In this document: positions 8,902 through 17,362 of the stretch, piece after piece
Layout of the letters: every line of letters begins with the position of its first letter
How positions within the stretch are numbered: position 1 is the first letter of the stretch
Notes under the pieces: model-generated
Told to the model about the DNA's origin: nothing
What the model saw: only the letters and a program-made list of their open reading frames with translations
Database searches by the model: none
Made by a program: the position numbers and the translations under genes
Assembly (NCBI GenBank): GCA_002362575.1
Contig: DEUM01000040.1
Coordinates: forward strand, 57,088-121,087
Direction of reading: 5' to 3'
Source of the DNA: Lachnoclostridium sp. UBA3262
Lineage (GTDB): Bacteria; Bacillota; Clostridia; Lachnospirales; Lachnospiraceae
Length of the DNA: 64,000 nucleotides

Positions 8902-9669
8902 ATGGTGGAAAAGAAAGAGCATTTTTTTCTGCAACGACTGGATGATTTAGCAAACCGGACTGTTCGGACTGGTTTTCCTGCTTTTACGGATTTTATGACG
9001 ACAAAGGAGTACATGCTCGCAAAACAAAAGGCAGGACAAATAAAAAATGCGGTCGTTGTATGCTGGGGTGGACACGAAGAATGTGAGCACATGATGTGCG
9101 GATTTTTCCCCCTTGATTTCGACGAAGAAAAGCGGGAATCGTTCCCTATCGAGTGTATATGTATAAGGACAAAAAACGATAAATACGCCGGGCATTTGTG
9201 TCACCGGGATTATTTAGGAGCGATTTTGAATTTAGGAATCGAGCGGTCTATCATTGGAGATATCCGAATCCATGAACAGGCAGCCTTTGTATTCTGTAAA
9301 AAAGATTTCGCTTCTTTTATTGTAGATAATTTTACTATGGTAAAGCATACACCGGTAACCTGTCATGTTTTAAGCCATACGGATTGTATACCAAAACAGC
9401 AGTACGAGGAAATACATCAAAGTGTTGCCTCCCTGCGTCTTGACAATGTCGTCGCTGCCATGATTGGCTCTGCCCGTGGAAAGGCGGCTGCTCTGATTAC
9501 ACAGGGACATGTCATTGCCAACCATGAAGAACATACTTCCGTCAGCTACAGTTGTAAAAAGGATATGGTATTTTCGATTCGAGGTTATGGAAAATACCGT
9601 CTGGATGTCCCGACGGATTCATTTACCAAAAAAGGAAAACAAAAAATAATAATTTACAAATATATTTGA
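8902..9669 (+). CDS. ylmH: YlmH-type S4-domain RNA-binding protein
   Basis: 255 residues with a C-terminal S4 domain (about residues 180-245; LRLDNVVAAMIGSARGKAAALITQGHV). In Bacillus YlmH has been described as a ribosome-associated factor acting on stalled or peptidyl-tRNA-obstructed large subunits, which links it conceptually to rqcH at 20476. Its start is 2 bp after the sepF stop and has no clear Shine-Dalgarno of its own, so translational coupling is likely. Family call is good; precise role here is inferred. Confidence 0.88.
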   Translation: MVEKKEHFFLQRLDDLANRTVRTGFPAFTDFMTTKEYMLAKQKAGQIKNAVVVCWGGHEECEHMMCGFFPLDFDEEKRESFPIECICIRTKNDKYAGHLCHRDYLGAILNLGIERSIIGDIRIHEQAAFVFCKKDFASFIVDNFTMVKHTPVTCHVLSHTDCIPKQQYEEIHQSVASLRLDNVVAAMIGSARGKAAALITQGHVIANHEEHTSVSYSCKKDMVFSIRGYGKYRLDVPTDSFTKKGKQKIIIYKYI

Positions 9670-9682
9670 GGGAGGAATCTCT

Positions 9683-10840
9683 ATGTTATCACCATTGGAT
9701 TTACAAAACAAGAAGGTAGTAACAAAGAAGCGTAAATACGATAAGGCAGAAATGGACGAATATCTGGAACTGGTCTTTGAAAATTATAAGGCTCTGTTTG
9801 ATGAACATCAGGAATTGGAAAAGCAGGTAAAGTCTTTAAATGAGGGCATCCAGTATTATCGCTCCATTGAATCGACAATGCAGAAAGCGCTTGTCCTTGC
9901 AGAAAAGACATCGAAGGAGACAAAAGACGCCGCCATTTTAAAGGCAGAGGCCATCGAAAAGGATGCAAAGACAAAGGCAGCTAATATTGTCTCAGAAGCA
10001 GAGCAGGAGTATGACAAAGTAAAAGATAAATGTATTTATTTGATGCAGCAATTTAATCAATATAAGCTGCAGTTAAAACAGGTTGCCACGGCGCAGCTTG
10101 ATTTAATTACAAGTGAATCCTTTGATGTGTCAGCACCGGAGCTGGAGTCACTTCAGACTCCTTTTGAAACAAAGACAGTTCAGCCAGTCACAAAAGGGAC
10201 GATTATTGACGAATCCGTAGCCGATGAGGTAGTAGACGAGATAGTAGATGATAATACTCCGACAGTGATAGAGGAATCCGTAACGATGCCCAAGAAGACA
10301 GAACAGGCGGACAAAGGACCAGAGAAAACAGAACCTGCTGAGCTGGGAAGTATAAAAGAAGCCGAAACGCAGGAAACTACCGAGGAAATTTTGTCCGATG
10401 ACGTATCGTCGGAATTAGAAAAAACGGTTGTTTTACCGGATATTAAACCAGAGCTTGCCAAAAGAAAAGCTTCCTCAGATAAGAATGATGAGCTCTCTAT
10501 TTTGACAGCCGATACGATTGATTTGAGTGATTCTATCCGGAAAATCAATCAGGAGGAAGAAAACAAAATTCAGAAGCCGATAAAGGCAGAGACCGTAGAA
10601 GTCCATGATGCCTTAGTGATAGATCCTGTGGATGCAAAAACTTCCATTCCTCTGGATGCAGAATTAAAGGAAGTGAAAGTAAAGAAAAAGGAAGTCTTGG
10701 AACCTCCACACGAGGAGAGCAAGGAAGCACCTACACTGGATTCTCTGTTGCAAAGTATGAATATGAGCAGCAAGAAAAACAAGAAGAAAGGACAGGAGGA
10801 GGACCCATTTGAATTTTTAGGTTCTGTTGATGACTTTTAA
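9683..10840 (+). CDS. divIVA: DivIVA-domain coiled-coil protein with long acidic tail
   Basis: Polar/septal scaffold that recognises membrane curvature. 385 residues, about twice the common DivIVA length. The N-terminal MLSPLDLQNKKVV and the following coiled coil (to about residue 115) are family-like, as is the Ala/Lys/Glu-rich second coiled coil. From about residue 165 to the end lies a low-complexity acidic tail rich in Val, Glu, Thr and Lys, closing with a distinct aromatic/acidic end (DPFEFLGSVDDF). GGGAGG precedes the ATG. The stop overlaps the lspA start (TAATG). Confidence 0.85.
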   Translation: MLSPLDLQNKKVVTKKRKYDKAEMDEYLELVFENYKALFDEHQELEKQVKSLNEGIQYYRSIESTMQKALVLAEKTSKETKDAAILKAEAIEKDAKTKAANIVSEAEQEYDKVKDKCIYLMQQFNQYKLQLKQVATAQLDLITSESFDVSAPELESLQTPFETKTVQPVTKGTIIDESVADEVVDEIVDDNTPTVIEESVTMPKKTEQADKGPEKTEPAELGSIKEAETQETTEEILSDDVSSELEKTVVLPDIKPELAKRKASSDKNDELSILTADTIDLSDSIRKINQEEENKIQKPIKAETVEVHDALVIDPVDAKTSIPLDAELKEVKVKKKEVLEPPHEESKEAPTLDSLLQSMNMSSKKNKKKGQEEDPFEFLGSVDDF

Positions 10841-11340
10841 TGAATAAGAAATATATTTGTACAAATTTAATTTTTGCAGCAAGTTTCATTTTACTGATTG
10901 CAGCAGACCGCTTTACTAAAAAATTGGCAGTCCTGCATCTGATGAAAGGCGATGTAGAGATTATACCGGGCGTATTATCCCTGCATTATCTGGAAAACCG
11001 CGGCGCAGCTTGGGGCATTTTTCAGAACGCATTCTGGCTGTTTTTTATCATAACAATCCTTGTTGTTTTTGTGATGGTTCTATTTTATGTCAGGATTCCT
11101 TTTGAGCGGTCGTATTATTTGCTCCGCTTCACGGTAATTCTTCTTACCGCAGGAGCAGTCGGTAATTTTATTGACCGGGCAATATGGCATTATGTTGTGG
11201 ATTTTATCTACTTTGAGTGGATTCATTTTCCCATCTTTAATGTAGCAGATTGCTTTGTCTGTATCGCCGCCTTTTTGTTAATTTATTGTATAATATTTCG
11301 ATATAAGGATGAAGATTTTTTATGGAAGAAGAAATCGTAG
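10840..11340 (+). CDS. lspA: Lipoprotein signal peptidase (signal peptidase II)
   Basis: Membrane aspartic protease that removes signal peptides from diacylated prolipoproteins. 166 residues, four hydrophobic segments. The conserved boxes are present: NRGAAWGIF, GAVGNFIDR (first catalytic Asp) and FNVADCF (second catalytic Asp). It starts on the last base of the divIVA stop codon, so it is translationally coupled, and it overlaps rluD by 19 bp. Confidence 0.97.
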   Translation: MNKKYICTNLIFAASFILLIAADRFTKKLAVLHLMKGDVEIIPGVLSLHYLENRGAAWGIFQNAFWLFFIITILVVFVMVLFYVRIPFERSYYLLRFTVILLTAGAVGNFIDRAIWHYVVDFIYFEWIHFPIFNVADCFVCIAAFLLIYCIIFRYKDEDFLWKKKS

Positions 11341-12254
11341 AACTTTTAGTGAAGGAGGAGTTTGAAGGAGTTCGTCTGGATCAATTTTTGGCAGAAAATC
11401 TGACTTTTTCACGCTCCTATATACAAAAGTTAATCAAAAATGAACATGTCAAATATAACGGGAACTTTAACACGAAGGCTAAAGTTCCCGTTCATCTTAA
11501 TGACCAGATTCATGTCATTATTCCGCCACCAAAGGATTTGGAAATTCTTCCTGAGAAGATGGCGCTTGATATTTTGTATGAAGATGAAGATTTATTGGTC
11601 GTTAATAAGCCAAAAGATATGGTTGTACACCCTGCAGCAGGCCATATGGAACACACGCTTGTCAATGGGCTGCTGTATCACTGTCATGGGAACTTGTCCG
11701 GCATCAATGGAGTTTTGCGTCCGGGCATTGTACATCGGATTGATAAAGATACAACGGGGGCCTTAGTCGTTTGTAAGACAGATATGGCACATCAATCTCT
11801 GGCGTCACAGCTTAGCGTACATTCTATTACAAGAAAATATAACGCAGTTGTACATAATAATTTTAAGCAGGAGAATGGGACAATCAATCTTCCAGTCGGA
11901 CGCCATCCGGCAAACCGCAAAAAAATGGCTGTTGTACCAGCTGAAAAGGGAAAGACAGCCATAACACACTACCATGTGCTAGACCACCTAAACCGGCAAT
12001 TCAACCACATTGAATGTCAGTTAGAAACAGGACGTACACATCAGATTCGTGTACACATGGCCTATATGAACCACCCCTTGTTAGGAGATACCGTATATGG
12101 TTCACAGCCGCCAAAGAAATTTTCCCATTTACAGGGACAGACATTACACGCCCGTGTAATAGGTTTTAAGCATCCCGTAAAAAATCAATATATAGAAGTG
12201 GAAGCTCCATTACCTCCATATTTTGTGGAAGTGCTCAAAACCCTAGAAAAATAG
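11322..12254 (+). CDS. rluD: RluD-family 23S rRNA pseudouridine synthase
   Basis: Isomerises uridines in large-subunit rRNA (RluA/RluD family). 310 residues. An N-terminal S4 domain (about residues 12-60, VRLDQFLAENLTFSRSYIQK) is followed by the catalytic domain with HRIDKDTTGALVV (catalytic Asp) and the RTHQIRVHMAY motif. Pairing with lspA is the standard Firmicutes arrangement. The reading frame begins inside lspA. Confidence 0.93.
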   Translation: MEEEIVELLVKEEFEGVRLDQFLAENLTFSRSYIQKLIKNEHVKYNGNFNTKAKVPVHLNDQIHVIIPPPKDLEILPEKMALDILYEDEDLLVVNKPKDMVVHPAAGHMEHTLVNGLLYHCHGNLSGINGVLRPGIVHRIDKDTTGALVVCKTDMAHQSLASQLSVHSITRKYNAVVHNNFKQENGTINLPVGRHPANRKKMAVVPAEKGKTAITHYHVLDHLNRQFNHIECQLETGRTHQIRVHMAYMNHPLLGDTVYGSQPPKKFSHLQGQTLHARVIGFKHPVKNQYIEVEAPLPPYFVEVLKTLEK

Positions 12255-12286
12255 GGAAAAAAAGGACATTATTTGGCAAAAATCAC

Positions 12287-12316
12287 TTGACAATTTGGCT
12301 ACTATAGGTGTAGTAT
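12287..12316 (+). promoter_or_regulatory. Promoter of the blaI-like gene with overlapping palindrome
   Basis: TTGACA (12287-12292) and TAGTAT (12311-12316) are separated by 18 bp. The 16-bp palindrome TACTATAGGTGTAGTA (12300-12315) covers most of the spacer and the -10. TACTA-N6-TAGTA resembles the known operators of BlaI/MecI repressors, whose core is TACA/TGTA; the left core here is TATA. A second palindrome, TACGACAATCGTA, lies at 12373-12385, and CTACGAAGGTAG at 12399-12410. Confidence 0.7.
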
Positions 12317-12480
12317 AGAGTTATTCTTCCGGAAATTTTATTAGATAGTTGTAGAAAAAACAATGGATTTTGTACGACAATCGTAGATAAAATATAGACT
12401 ACGAAGGTAGAATCAAGGTATTTAAGGTATTATGGGAGATATGGGATATATTATGAGGTAGCAAGGAGGAACCAGTATAA

Positions 12481-12858
12481 ATGAGTGGAAAGGCGACGAA
12501 AGAGATACGGCTGCATGAAGGGGAGTTAAACGTAATGGAGCTGTTATGGTCGAATAAAATGCTTGCCGCTAAAGATATTTCAAAGATTATTAAAGAATAT
12601 ATCGGCTGGGAAAAGAACACAACTTACACAGTTATCAAACGTCTGATTGATAAAGGAGCAATATCCCGTGAGGATCCGGGATTTTTATGTAGTGCCAAGG
12701 TAACCAAAAAGGAAGTTCAGCAAATTGAGACAAACGCATTATTATCCAAAATGTTCAATGGTTCACTGACAACATTTATTTCCGAATATCTTGGTAATTG
12801 TAAATTAACTACAGAGGAAGTAATCGAGTTGCAGCGCATATTAAACCATCAATTATAA
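12481..12858 (+). CDS. BlaI/MecI/CopY-family transcriptional repressor
   Basis: 125-residue winged-helix DNA-binding protein. LHEGELNVMELLWSN matches the family start, TTYTVIKRLIDKGAI is the recognition region, and the C-terminal part is the dimerisation helix set. Family members repress beta-lactamase, PBP2a or copper genes and are often inactivated by a membrane metalloprotease of the BlaR1 type. No such protease and no beta-lactamase gene is in the window, so it is an orphan. AAGGAGG precedes the ATG. The palindrome on its own promoter suggests autorepression. Confidence 0.88.
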   Translation: MSGKATKEIRLHEGELNVMELLWSNKMLAAKDISKIIKEYIGWEKNTTYTVIKRLIDKGAISREDPGFLCSAKVTKKEVQQIETNALLSKMFNGSLTTFISEYLGNCKLTTEEVIELQRILNHQL

Positions 12859-12899
12859 AAAAGAGTAGTATTACATAGAAATCTATAAAAGCTGTTCAT

Positions 12900-12955
12900 A
12901 TAATATATCTGGTATTATTAGGGAACTTGCTACAGGATAATACGAGATATATTAT
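12900..12955. repeat. 19-bp inverted repeat between blaI and the recombinase gene
   Basis: Arms 12900-12918 and 12937-12955 are reverse complements with one mismatch and an 18-nt spacer (TAGGGAACTTGCTACAGG). The arms are very AT-rich. It could be a terminator for the repressor gene (the T tract behind it is short: TTTTG), a regulatory site, or a recombinase target. Confidence 0.75.
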
Positions 12956-13075
12956 TTTGCTCTCCCAACTCTCTTTGACAAACCCTAGTTTTTCAAAAAG
13001 ACTTGCAGGGAAAGTAATGATATGGTATTCTATATATAACAAATAACGGCTATCGATCAAATGGAGGTTATTAAT

Positions 13076-14140
13076 ATGGACAAAAAACTGACATACCATG
13101 AACAGACAACCCGTGAAAATACACGCAAGCTACGCAATGTACTTAGCACTCTGCCAGACTTTACTAGAGATTATTTCCGGGCTATTGAACCAAATACATC
13201 GGCAAAAACAAGAATTTCATATGTTTATGACATCCGGTTATTCTTTTATTTTCTATGCGAAAATAATCCATACTTTAAAAAGATGGAGGATATTACAAAG
13301 ATTAAATTATCTGATCTGGAGTCTCTGCAACCGGTTGATATTGAAGAATATCTGGAATATTTGAAGCTGTATGAGGATGCTGACGGTGTGACGCATACAA
13401 ATAATGAACAGGGGCTTCACCGGAAGCTTGCAGCCCTGCGCAGTTTCTTTAGCTATTATTTTAAACGGGAACTAATAAAAAATAATCCTACAGTTGTAGT
13501 AGATATGCCGAAATTGCATAAAAGAGAAATTGTTCGTCTAGATTATGACGAGGTAGCTGACTTATTAGACTATGTAGAACATGGCGGAGACGAAATGACA
13601 GGAATGAAGAAAGTTTATTTTGATAAAAACAAAACGCGCAACCTCGCTCTCTTTACTCTCCTGCTCGGCACGGGAATCCGTGTTTCGGAATGTGTTGGAC
13701 TGGATTTAGAGGATATCGACTTTAAGAATAACCGTATTAAAATTATCCGTAAAGGAGGCAAGGAAGATTTTGTCTACTTTGGCGATGAAGTCAGTGAGGC
13801 ACTGTATGACTATTATGCAGAAAGAAAGCATATTACAACCAAAGATGGTCATGAACACGCTTTCTTTCTCTCTGTTCAGAAACGGCGTATCACAGTACAG
13901 GCAGTCGAAAATCTCGTATCTGACTGTGCAAAACATGTCACTACAATTAAACATATCACACCGCACAAACTCCGAAGCACCTATGGAACCAGTTTATACC
14001 GCGAAACAGGCGATATTTATCTGGTAGCTGAAGTATTAGGCCATAACGACGTAAACACCACGAGAAAACATTATGCGGCGTTAGAGGAGGATCGTAAACG
14101 AAGGGCCGCCTCTGCCGTATCGCTGAGAAAACCAGATTGA
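13076..14140 (+). CDS. XerS-like tyrosine recombinase
   Basis: 354-residue site-specific recombinase. The catalytic set is complete: Arg in GTGIRVSE, Lys in RKGGKED, HxxR in HKLRSTYGT, His in LGHNDV, and the Tyr nucleophile in RKHYAAL. Length and N-terminal style resemble the single-recombinase XerS type (about 356 residues) more than paired XerC/XerD (about 300). No phage or integron genes are near, so a chromosome dimer resolution role is more likely than an integrase role. I start at ATG 13076, which has GGAGG eight bases upstream, not at 13061. It ends 4 bp before the convergent amidase gene. Confidence 0.85.
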   Translation: MDKKLTYHEQTTRENTRKLRNVLSTLPDFTRDYFRAIEPNTSAKTRISYVYDIRLFFYFLCENNPYFKKMEDITKIKLSDLESLQPVDIEEYLEYLKLYEDADGVTHTNNEQGLHRKLAALRSFFSYYFKRELIKNNPTVVVDMPKLHKREIVRLDYDEVADLLDYVEHGGDEMTGMKKVYFDKNKTRNLALFTLLLGTGIRVSECVGLDLEDIDFKNNRIKIIRKGGKEDFVYFGDEVSEALYDYYAERKHITTKDGHEHAFFLSVQKRRITVQAVENLVSDCAKHVTTIKHITPHKLRSTYGTSLYRETGDIYLVAEVLGHNDVNTTRKHYAALEEDRKRRAASAVSLRKPD

Positions 14141-14144
14141 TTTT

Positions 14145-16358
14145 CTATCTCCCTGTTTTATATGTGGCAAACAAGGAAATAATGCCTTCATAAATTGATT
14201 TTGCTGCTTTTGTCTGAAAACTACTGCTTTTTAGTTTTGAATAATCGCTGTTTCCAGAGAGGAACCCAAGCTCAATTAAAATAGAAGGAACTGTATTATG
14301 CTTCAGTACATAGTATCCCGCCGTTTTTGTCCCCCGGTCTTTGGTTCCTAAATCTTTTATAAGCTTATTTTTGAACAGATTTGCCATTTTTTTGCTCGTT
14401 ATTCCGCTAAATCCTTTCTTGTTGTTTGATACGGAATAATACACTTCTGTACCATTTGCAGTGGAGGAACTCGCCGAATTCATATGCAGGCTGATAAACA
14501 CGTCTGCGCCTACATTTTTGGCAAATGTGGCACGATTAGCAAGGGAAATAAAAGTATCTGTCGTCCGCGTCCAGTATACTTTGATATCCGGCGCATTGGA
14601 TGAGAAATAATTCTTCATCAATGTATATAGTATTTTAAACGTTAAATCCTTTTCGTTTGTTCCCTTGTGCTGCGCTCCCGGATCGAATCCGCCATGTCCG
14701 GCATCGAGTACAACAATAGATTTGTAAATATTTTTCGGAGCTCCCATTGATACAACAAATTTATTGCCCCGCTCATAAATTTTATATCCCCGCAATGACG
14801 AGGTGGTTACAGTAATAACAGTGTTATTCCCACTCCTTGTTACTGCTACATTCTTAACCGAGTTATTATTGATAATTACCGGATTTGTCCGGAAAAACTC
14901 AACATGATTGCCGCTTATAATAATCTGAAATTTCTTATTCTGATACAAATCATAATTTGACACATTGGCAATCGTTACATTGGCTGGTTTTGGAATCGAC
15001 AGGGAATATTCGGTTACGCTGCCTGAATTATTTGTATAGGCGCGCAGAATATTCAATTCCAGCACGTCCTTTTGTATAATATAGGAATAATCGGTTACCC
15101 CATCACAGGCTAATGTCATCGTTACATTATCGGAATTCTCTGTTATATCAAATTTATTAATAATTTCACCAAAATTTGAAAAGGAGTGATTGCCAATGAT
15201 ATACTTTGATTTCGGTATGGTAATCGTAATATTGTTTCCACTTCTCTTTACCGTAAGCTGTTTCATAATATCAGAGGCTGAGCCCGAAACTCGAAACGTA
15301 ATTGCACCCAGACTATTCTTTTCTGAATAGTCTGACTGAACTGCATGGATATAATTGACCTCTTTCTCATTCTTCTGTGCTTCTGTCAGGTTTTTTTCCC
15401 ATTTAAAAAATGCCTTTGACTGTGCTGCATAATATTTTTTTGACTTATTCCATGCCCTTGTATAGTTTAACTGCTTCAGTACCTGTGAAGCTGGCAGACA
15501 GACAATATTTGTCTTCTTTGACACATTTCTAATTACTTTTACAGGCGCATTTAAAACAATCTTTTTATTATTTACAATGGCTTGTTTGGAATTTACATAG
15601 CATGTCATTTCTAAATCTAAGTCTTCATTTGTTATAACAATCTTTCCATTTGAGGCATTATAATCATATTCTAAATTCAGGACTTTATCTATGCTTTCTT
15701 CTGCCGGCATATACATACTGTTCTGAATTTTAATAACAGGCATTGTCTTCAGAGAGTAATTTTTATGGTTGTAATAAAGACTTCCCTGTACTCCATTATA
15801 ATATGTGGTTCTGCCATCATAATACAGATGAAGCGGATCGCCAAGGGTAATGGTAGAGCCAGACTTATTGTAAGTTAAATGCAGTGCATTTGCCACAAAA
15901 TATACCGGTACAAAAATCATCGTCTTTTTCTTCGATACATATCTGACCGATAATGGCTCTGTTGGAAGCTTGACCTTTTTGCCATTTACATAGGCAGTTT
16001 TCTTTCCAACTGTCATTTTAATTGTAACCTGATTCTTAGAGATTGTAAGAGTCTTTTTCTTTTTAGAGTAACTACATTTTGCCTTTACTCCCTTTTTAAA
16101 AACATGGGAGTATGGCGCCATATAAGATTTTTTGATAATAAGCGCTTTATACGCCTTTTTGGAAACCGTTTTCTTTTTGTACTTAACAGTCATTTTTTTA
16201 CTTTTATTTTTATATGTTTTCCCTTTGTAACGTATTTTTACGCTGCTAGCGGCTTTTGCGTTATTACTTGTCCATGAAAATCCAGCACAGGTGCCGCCGA
16301 TACAAAGTAAAAAAATAATAACTCCCAACAACTTTCTTTTCGTTCCTAACCATCGCAT
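14145..16358 (-). CDS. Secreted N-acetylmuramoyl-L-alanine amidase with AMIN-like domain
   Basis: 737 residues. A signal peptide (about residues 1-35) is followed by a very Lys-rich segment and a region resembling copper amine oxidase N-terminal-like modules (about 95-330), an AMIN-like beta domain (about 350-540), and an Amidase_3 zinc domain from residue 548. The zinc ligands and catalytic residues are visible: DAGHGG, Glu in NEKDL, His in SLHMN and Glu in LIELGFLS. It cleaves the stem peptide from MurNAc in the wall. The basic N-terminal part may bind anionic wall polymers. It is convergent with the recombinase gene and monocistronic. Confidence 0.92.
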   Translation of the reverse strand: MRWLGTKRKLLGVIIFLLCIGGTCAGFSWTSNNAKAASSVKIRYKGKTYKNKSKKMTVKYKKKTVSKKAYKALIIKKSYMAPYSHVFKKGVKAKCSYSKKKKTLTISKNQVTIKMTVGKKTAYVNGKKVKLPTEPLSVRYVSKKKTMIFVPVYFVANALHLTYNKSGSTITLGDPLHLYYDGRTTYYNGVQGSLYYNHKNYSLKTMPVIKIQNSMYMPAEESIDKVLNLEYDYNASNGKIVITNEDLDLEMTCYVNSKQAIVNNKKIVLNAPVKVIRNVSKKTNIVCLPASQVLKQLNYTRAWNKSKKYYAAQSKAFFKWEKNLTEAQKNEKEVNYIHAVQSDYSEKNSLGAITFRVSGSASDIMKQLTVKRSGNNITITIPKSKYIIGNHSFSNFGEIINKFDITENSDNVTMTLACDGVTDYSYIIQKDVLELNILRAYTNNSGSVTEYSLSIPKPANVTIANVSNYDLYQNKKFQIIISGNHVEFFRTNPVIINNNSVKNVAVTRSGNNTVITVTTSSLRGYKIYERGNKFVVSMGAPKNIYKSIVVLDAGHGGFDPGAQHKGTNEKDLTFKILYTLMKNYFSSNAPDIKVYWTRTTDTFISLANRATFAKNVGADVFISLHMNSASSSTANGTEVYYSVSNNKKGFSGITSKKMANLFKNKLIKDLGTKDRGTKTAGYYVLKHNTVPSILIELGFLSGNSDYSKLKSSSFQTKAAKSIYEGIISLFATYKTGR

Positions 16359-16586
16359 AAACTTATCTCATCTCCTGTTTTAGGGAAAATCACTAAAATT
16401 TTGTGAATTTCTCTCCTTCTTTGCTTTATACTGTAAATCATATCGAACCGAATTGACAGAAATTTGTCACTTCGTAAGAAAATATAATACGCTTACAGCT
16501 ATTATAACAGAAAATGTCGTAAAATGGAAATTTATTTAAAGTCTACGCACGGAACCCGCTTCCCATTGTATTTTTGCTCCTGTCTT
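16359..16586. other. Intergenic region between amidase and LysM gene
   Basis: 228 bp without a gene. It must hold the amidase promoter; AGGAG lies 13 bp before its ATG. I see no convincing terminator or conserved site, and no clear promoter consensus. Confidence 0.4.
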
Positions 16587-16895
16587 TTACACAAACCTAG
16601 GCAGCAAAAGGTAATGTCCTGCTATGATATAGTCAGAATCCAGATTATTTAATGATATAATGGACTCCAAATATTCCTGCTCGGAAAAATGAGACATATC
16701 GGAGGCATATTGCCTTGCGATAGAGGAAAGGGTATCTCCGTCTTTAATCAGCACGGACTCATAATTTTTCATATTATCCAAGTCCCCGGAACTGGCAGAA
16801 GCGTCAGCTCCCCCTGCAGTAAAGAAAATAATAATGAGCAACAGCGTAGGTATAAACAATATCGAAACTTTTTTCACAAATAAAAACTTTTTCAT
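16587..16895 (-). CDS. Small exported LysM protein, YneA-like (probable SOS division inhibitor)
   Basis: 102 residues: a hydrophobic N-terminal signal or anchor (about 9-33), a short linker, and one LysM domain (about 50-100; LIKDGDTLSSIARQY to AGHYLLLP). This matches the layout of YneA, the SOS-induced division suppressor of Bacillus, which also has one membrane segment and a LysM domain. The promoter carries two LexA boxes (separate entries), which supports that identity over a generic wall-binding protein. AAAGGAGG precedes the ATG. Unlike in Bacillus, lexA is not adjacent. Confidence 0.78.
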   Translation of the reverse strand: MKKFLFVKKVSILFIPTLLLIIIFFTAGGADASASSGDLDNMKNYESVLIKDGDTLSSIARQYASDMSHFSEQEYLESIISLNNLDSDYIIAGHYLLLPRFV

Positions 16896-16940
16896 ATAAA
16901 AACCTCCTTTGAGTCGAACATACTATCCGAACACTTGATA

Positions 16941-16988
16941 CGAACAAATGTTTATATATAATATATATCGCGAACAGATGTTTGTCAA
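16941..16988 (-). promoter_or_regulatory. SOS promoter with two LexA boxes
   Basis: On the minus strand, TTGACA (16983-16988) and TATATT (16960-16965) are 17 bp apart. Two copies of the Gram-positive LexA consensus CGAACRNRYGTTYG are present: CGAACAGATGTTTG at 16971-16984, a full match between and touching the -35, and CGAACAAATGTTTA at 16941-16954, one mismatch, just past the -10. LexA bound at both would occlude the promoter of the LysM gene. Confidence 0.88.
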
Positions 16989-17009
16989 GGGGAATTTTAA
17001 ATTTTTTAC

Positions 17010-17053
17010 AAAAAAAAGAATACCGTCACTGCTTTATCGCAATTCGGTATTCT
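17010..17053 (-). terminator. Terminator of the yicC-rpoZ operon
   Basis: On the minus strand, stem AGAATACCG/CGGTATTCT (plus-strand arms 17017-17025 and 17045-17053) with a 19-nt loop is followed by a run of Ts. It lies just after rpoZ and before the LysM promoter. Confidence 0.9.
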
Positions 17054-17075
17054 TTCTGCTTTTTACATATACGGT

Positions 17076-17324
17076 TTAGTCTTCTGCTTCATCATCTTCT
17101 GCATTGATTTTGATAGCGCTTGTCGAGAGCTCATCAATAGCAATGGATAACGGTTTCGGACAAGACTCACTTTCTGTCAGAGGCTGTGAACCAGCAATAA
17201 GCTGTCTTGCTCTCTTGGCAGTAGCAAGGACAATCGAATAGCGGCTGTTTACAACCGGCTGCTCGCCCTGCTCCACCTCGCTGTTTGCGATATTCATTAA
17301 ATCTGTATAAGATGGGTGTAACAT
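17076..17324 (-). CDS. rpoZ: RNA polymerase omega subunit
   Basis: Small subunit assisting assembly of RNA polymerase beta-prime. 82 residues. MLHPSYTDLMNI and SRYSIVLATAKRARQL are the conserved omega segments; the C-terminus is acidic. Start at ATG 17324 is set by AAAGGAG upstream; a longer frame to 17366 would run into lepB and lacks a site. Last gene of the operon, followed by a hairpin terminator. In Bacillus it directly follows gmk; here a signal peptidase gene intervenes. Confidence 0.93.
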   Translation of the reverse strand: MLHPSYTDLMNIANSEVEQGEQPVVNSRYSIVLATAKRARQLIAGSQPLTESESCPKPLSIAIDELSTSAIKINAEDDEAED

Positions 17325-17362
17325 AATATGTCTCCTTTCCATATCCTTTTTAAATATATGAA

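Noticed and set aside
12900..12955. A riboswitch or T-box upstream of the recombinase gene
   Set aside because: Only a simple inverted repeat is present; no T-box GGTGG/TGGN motif or riboswitch core could be found.
13076..14140. Phage integrase and attachment site at the recombinase gene or at tRNA-Arg (33150)
   Set aside because: No phage genes adjoin, the tRNA is 19 kb away, and I found no repeat of the tRNA 3' end nearby.
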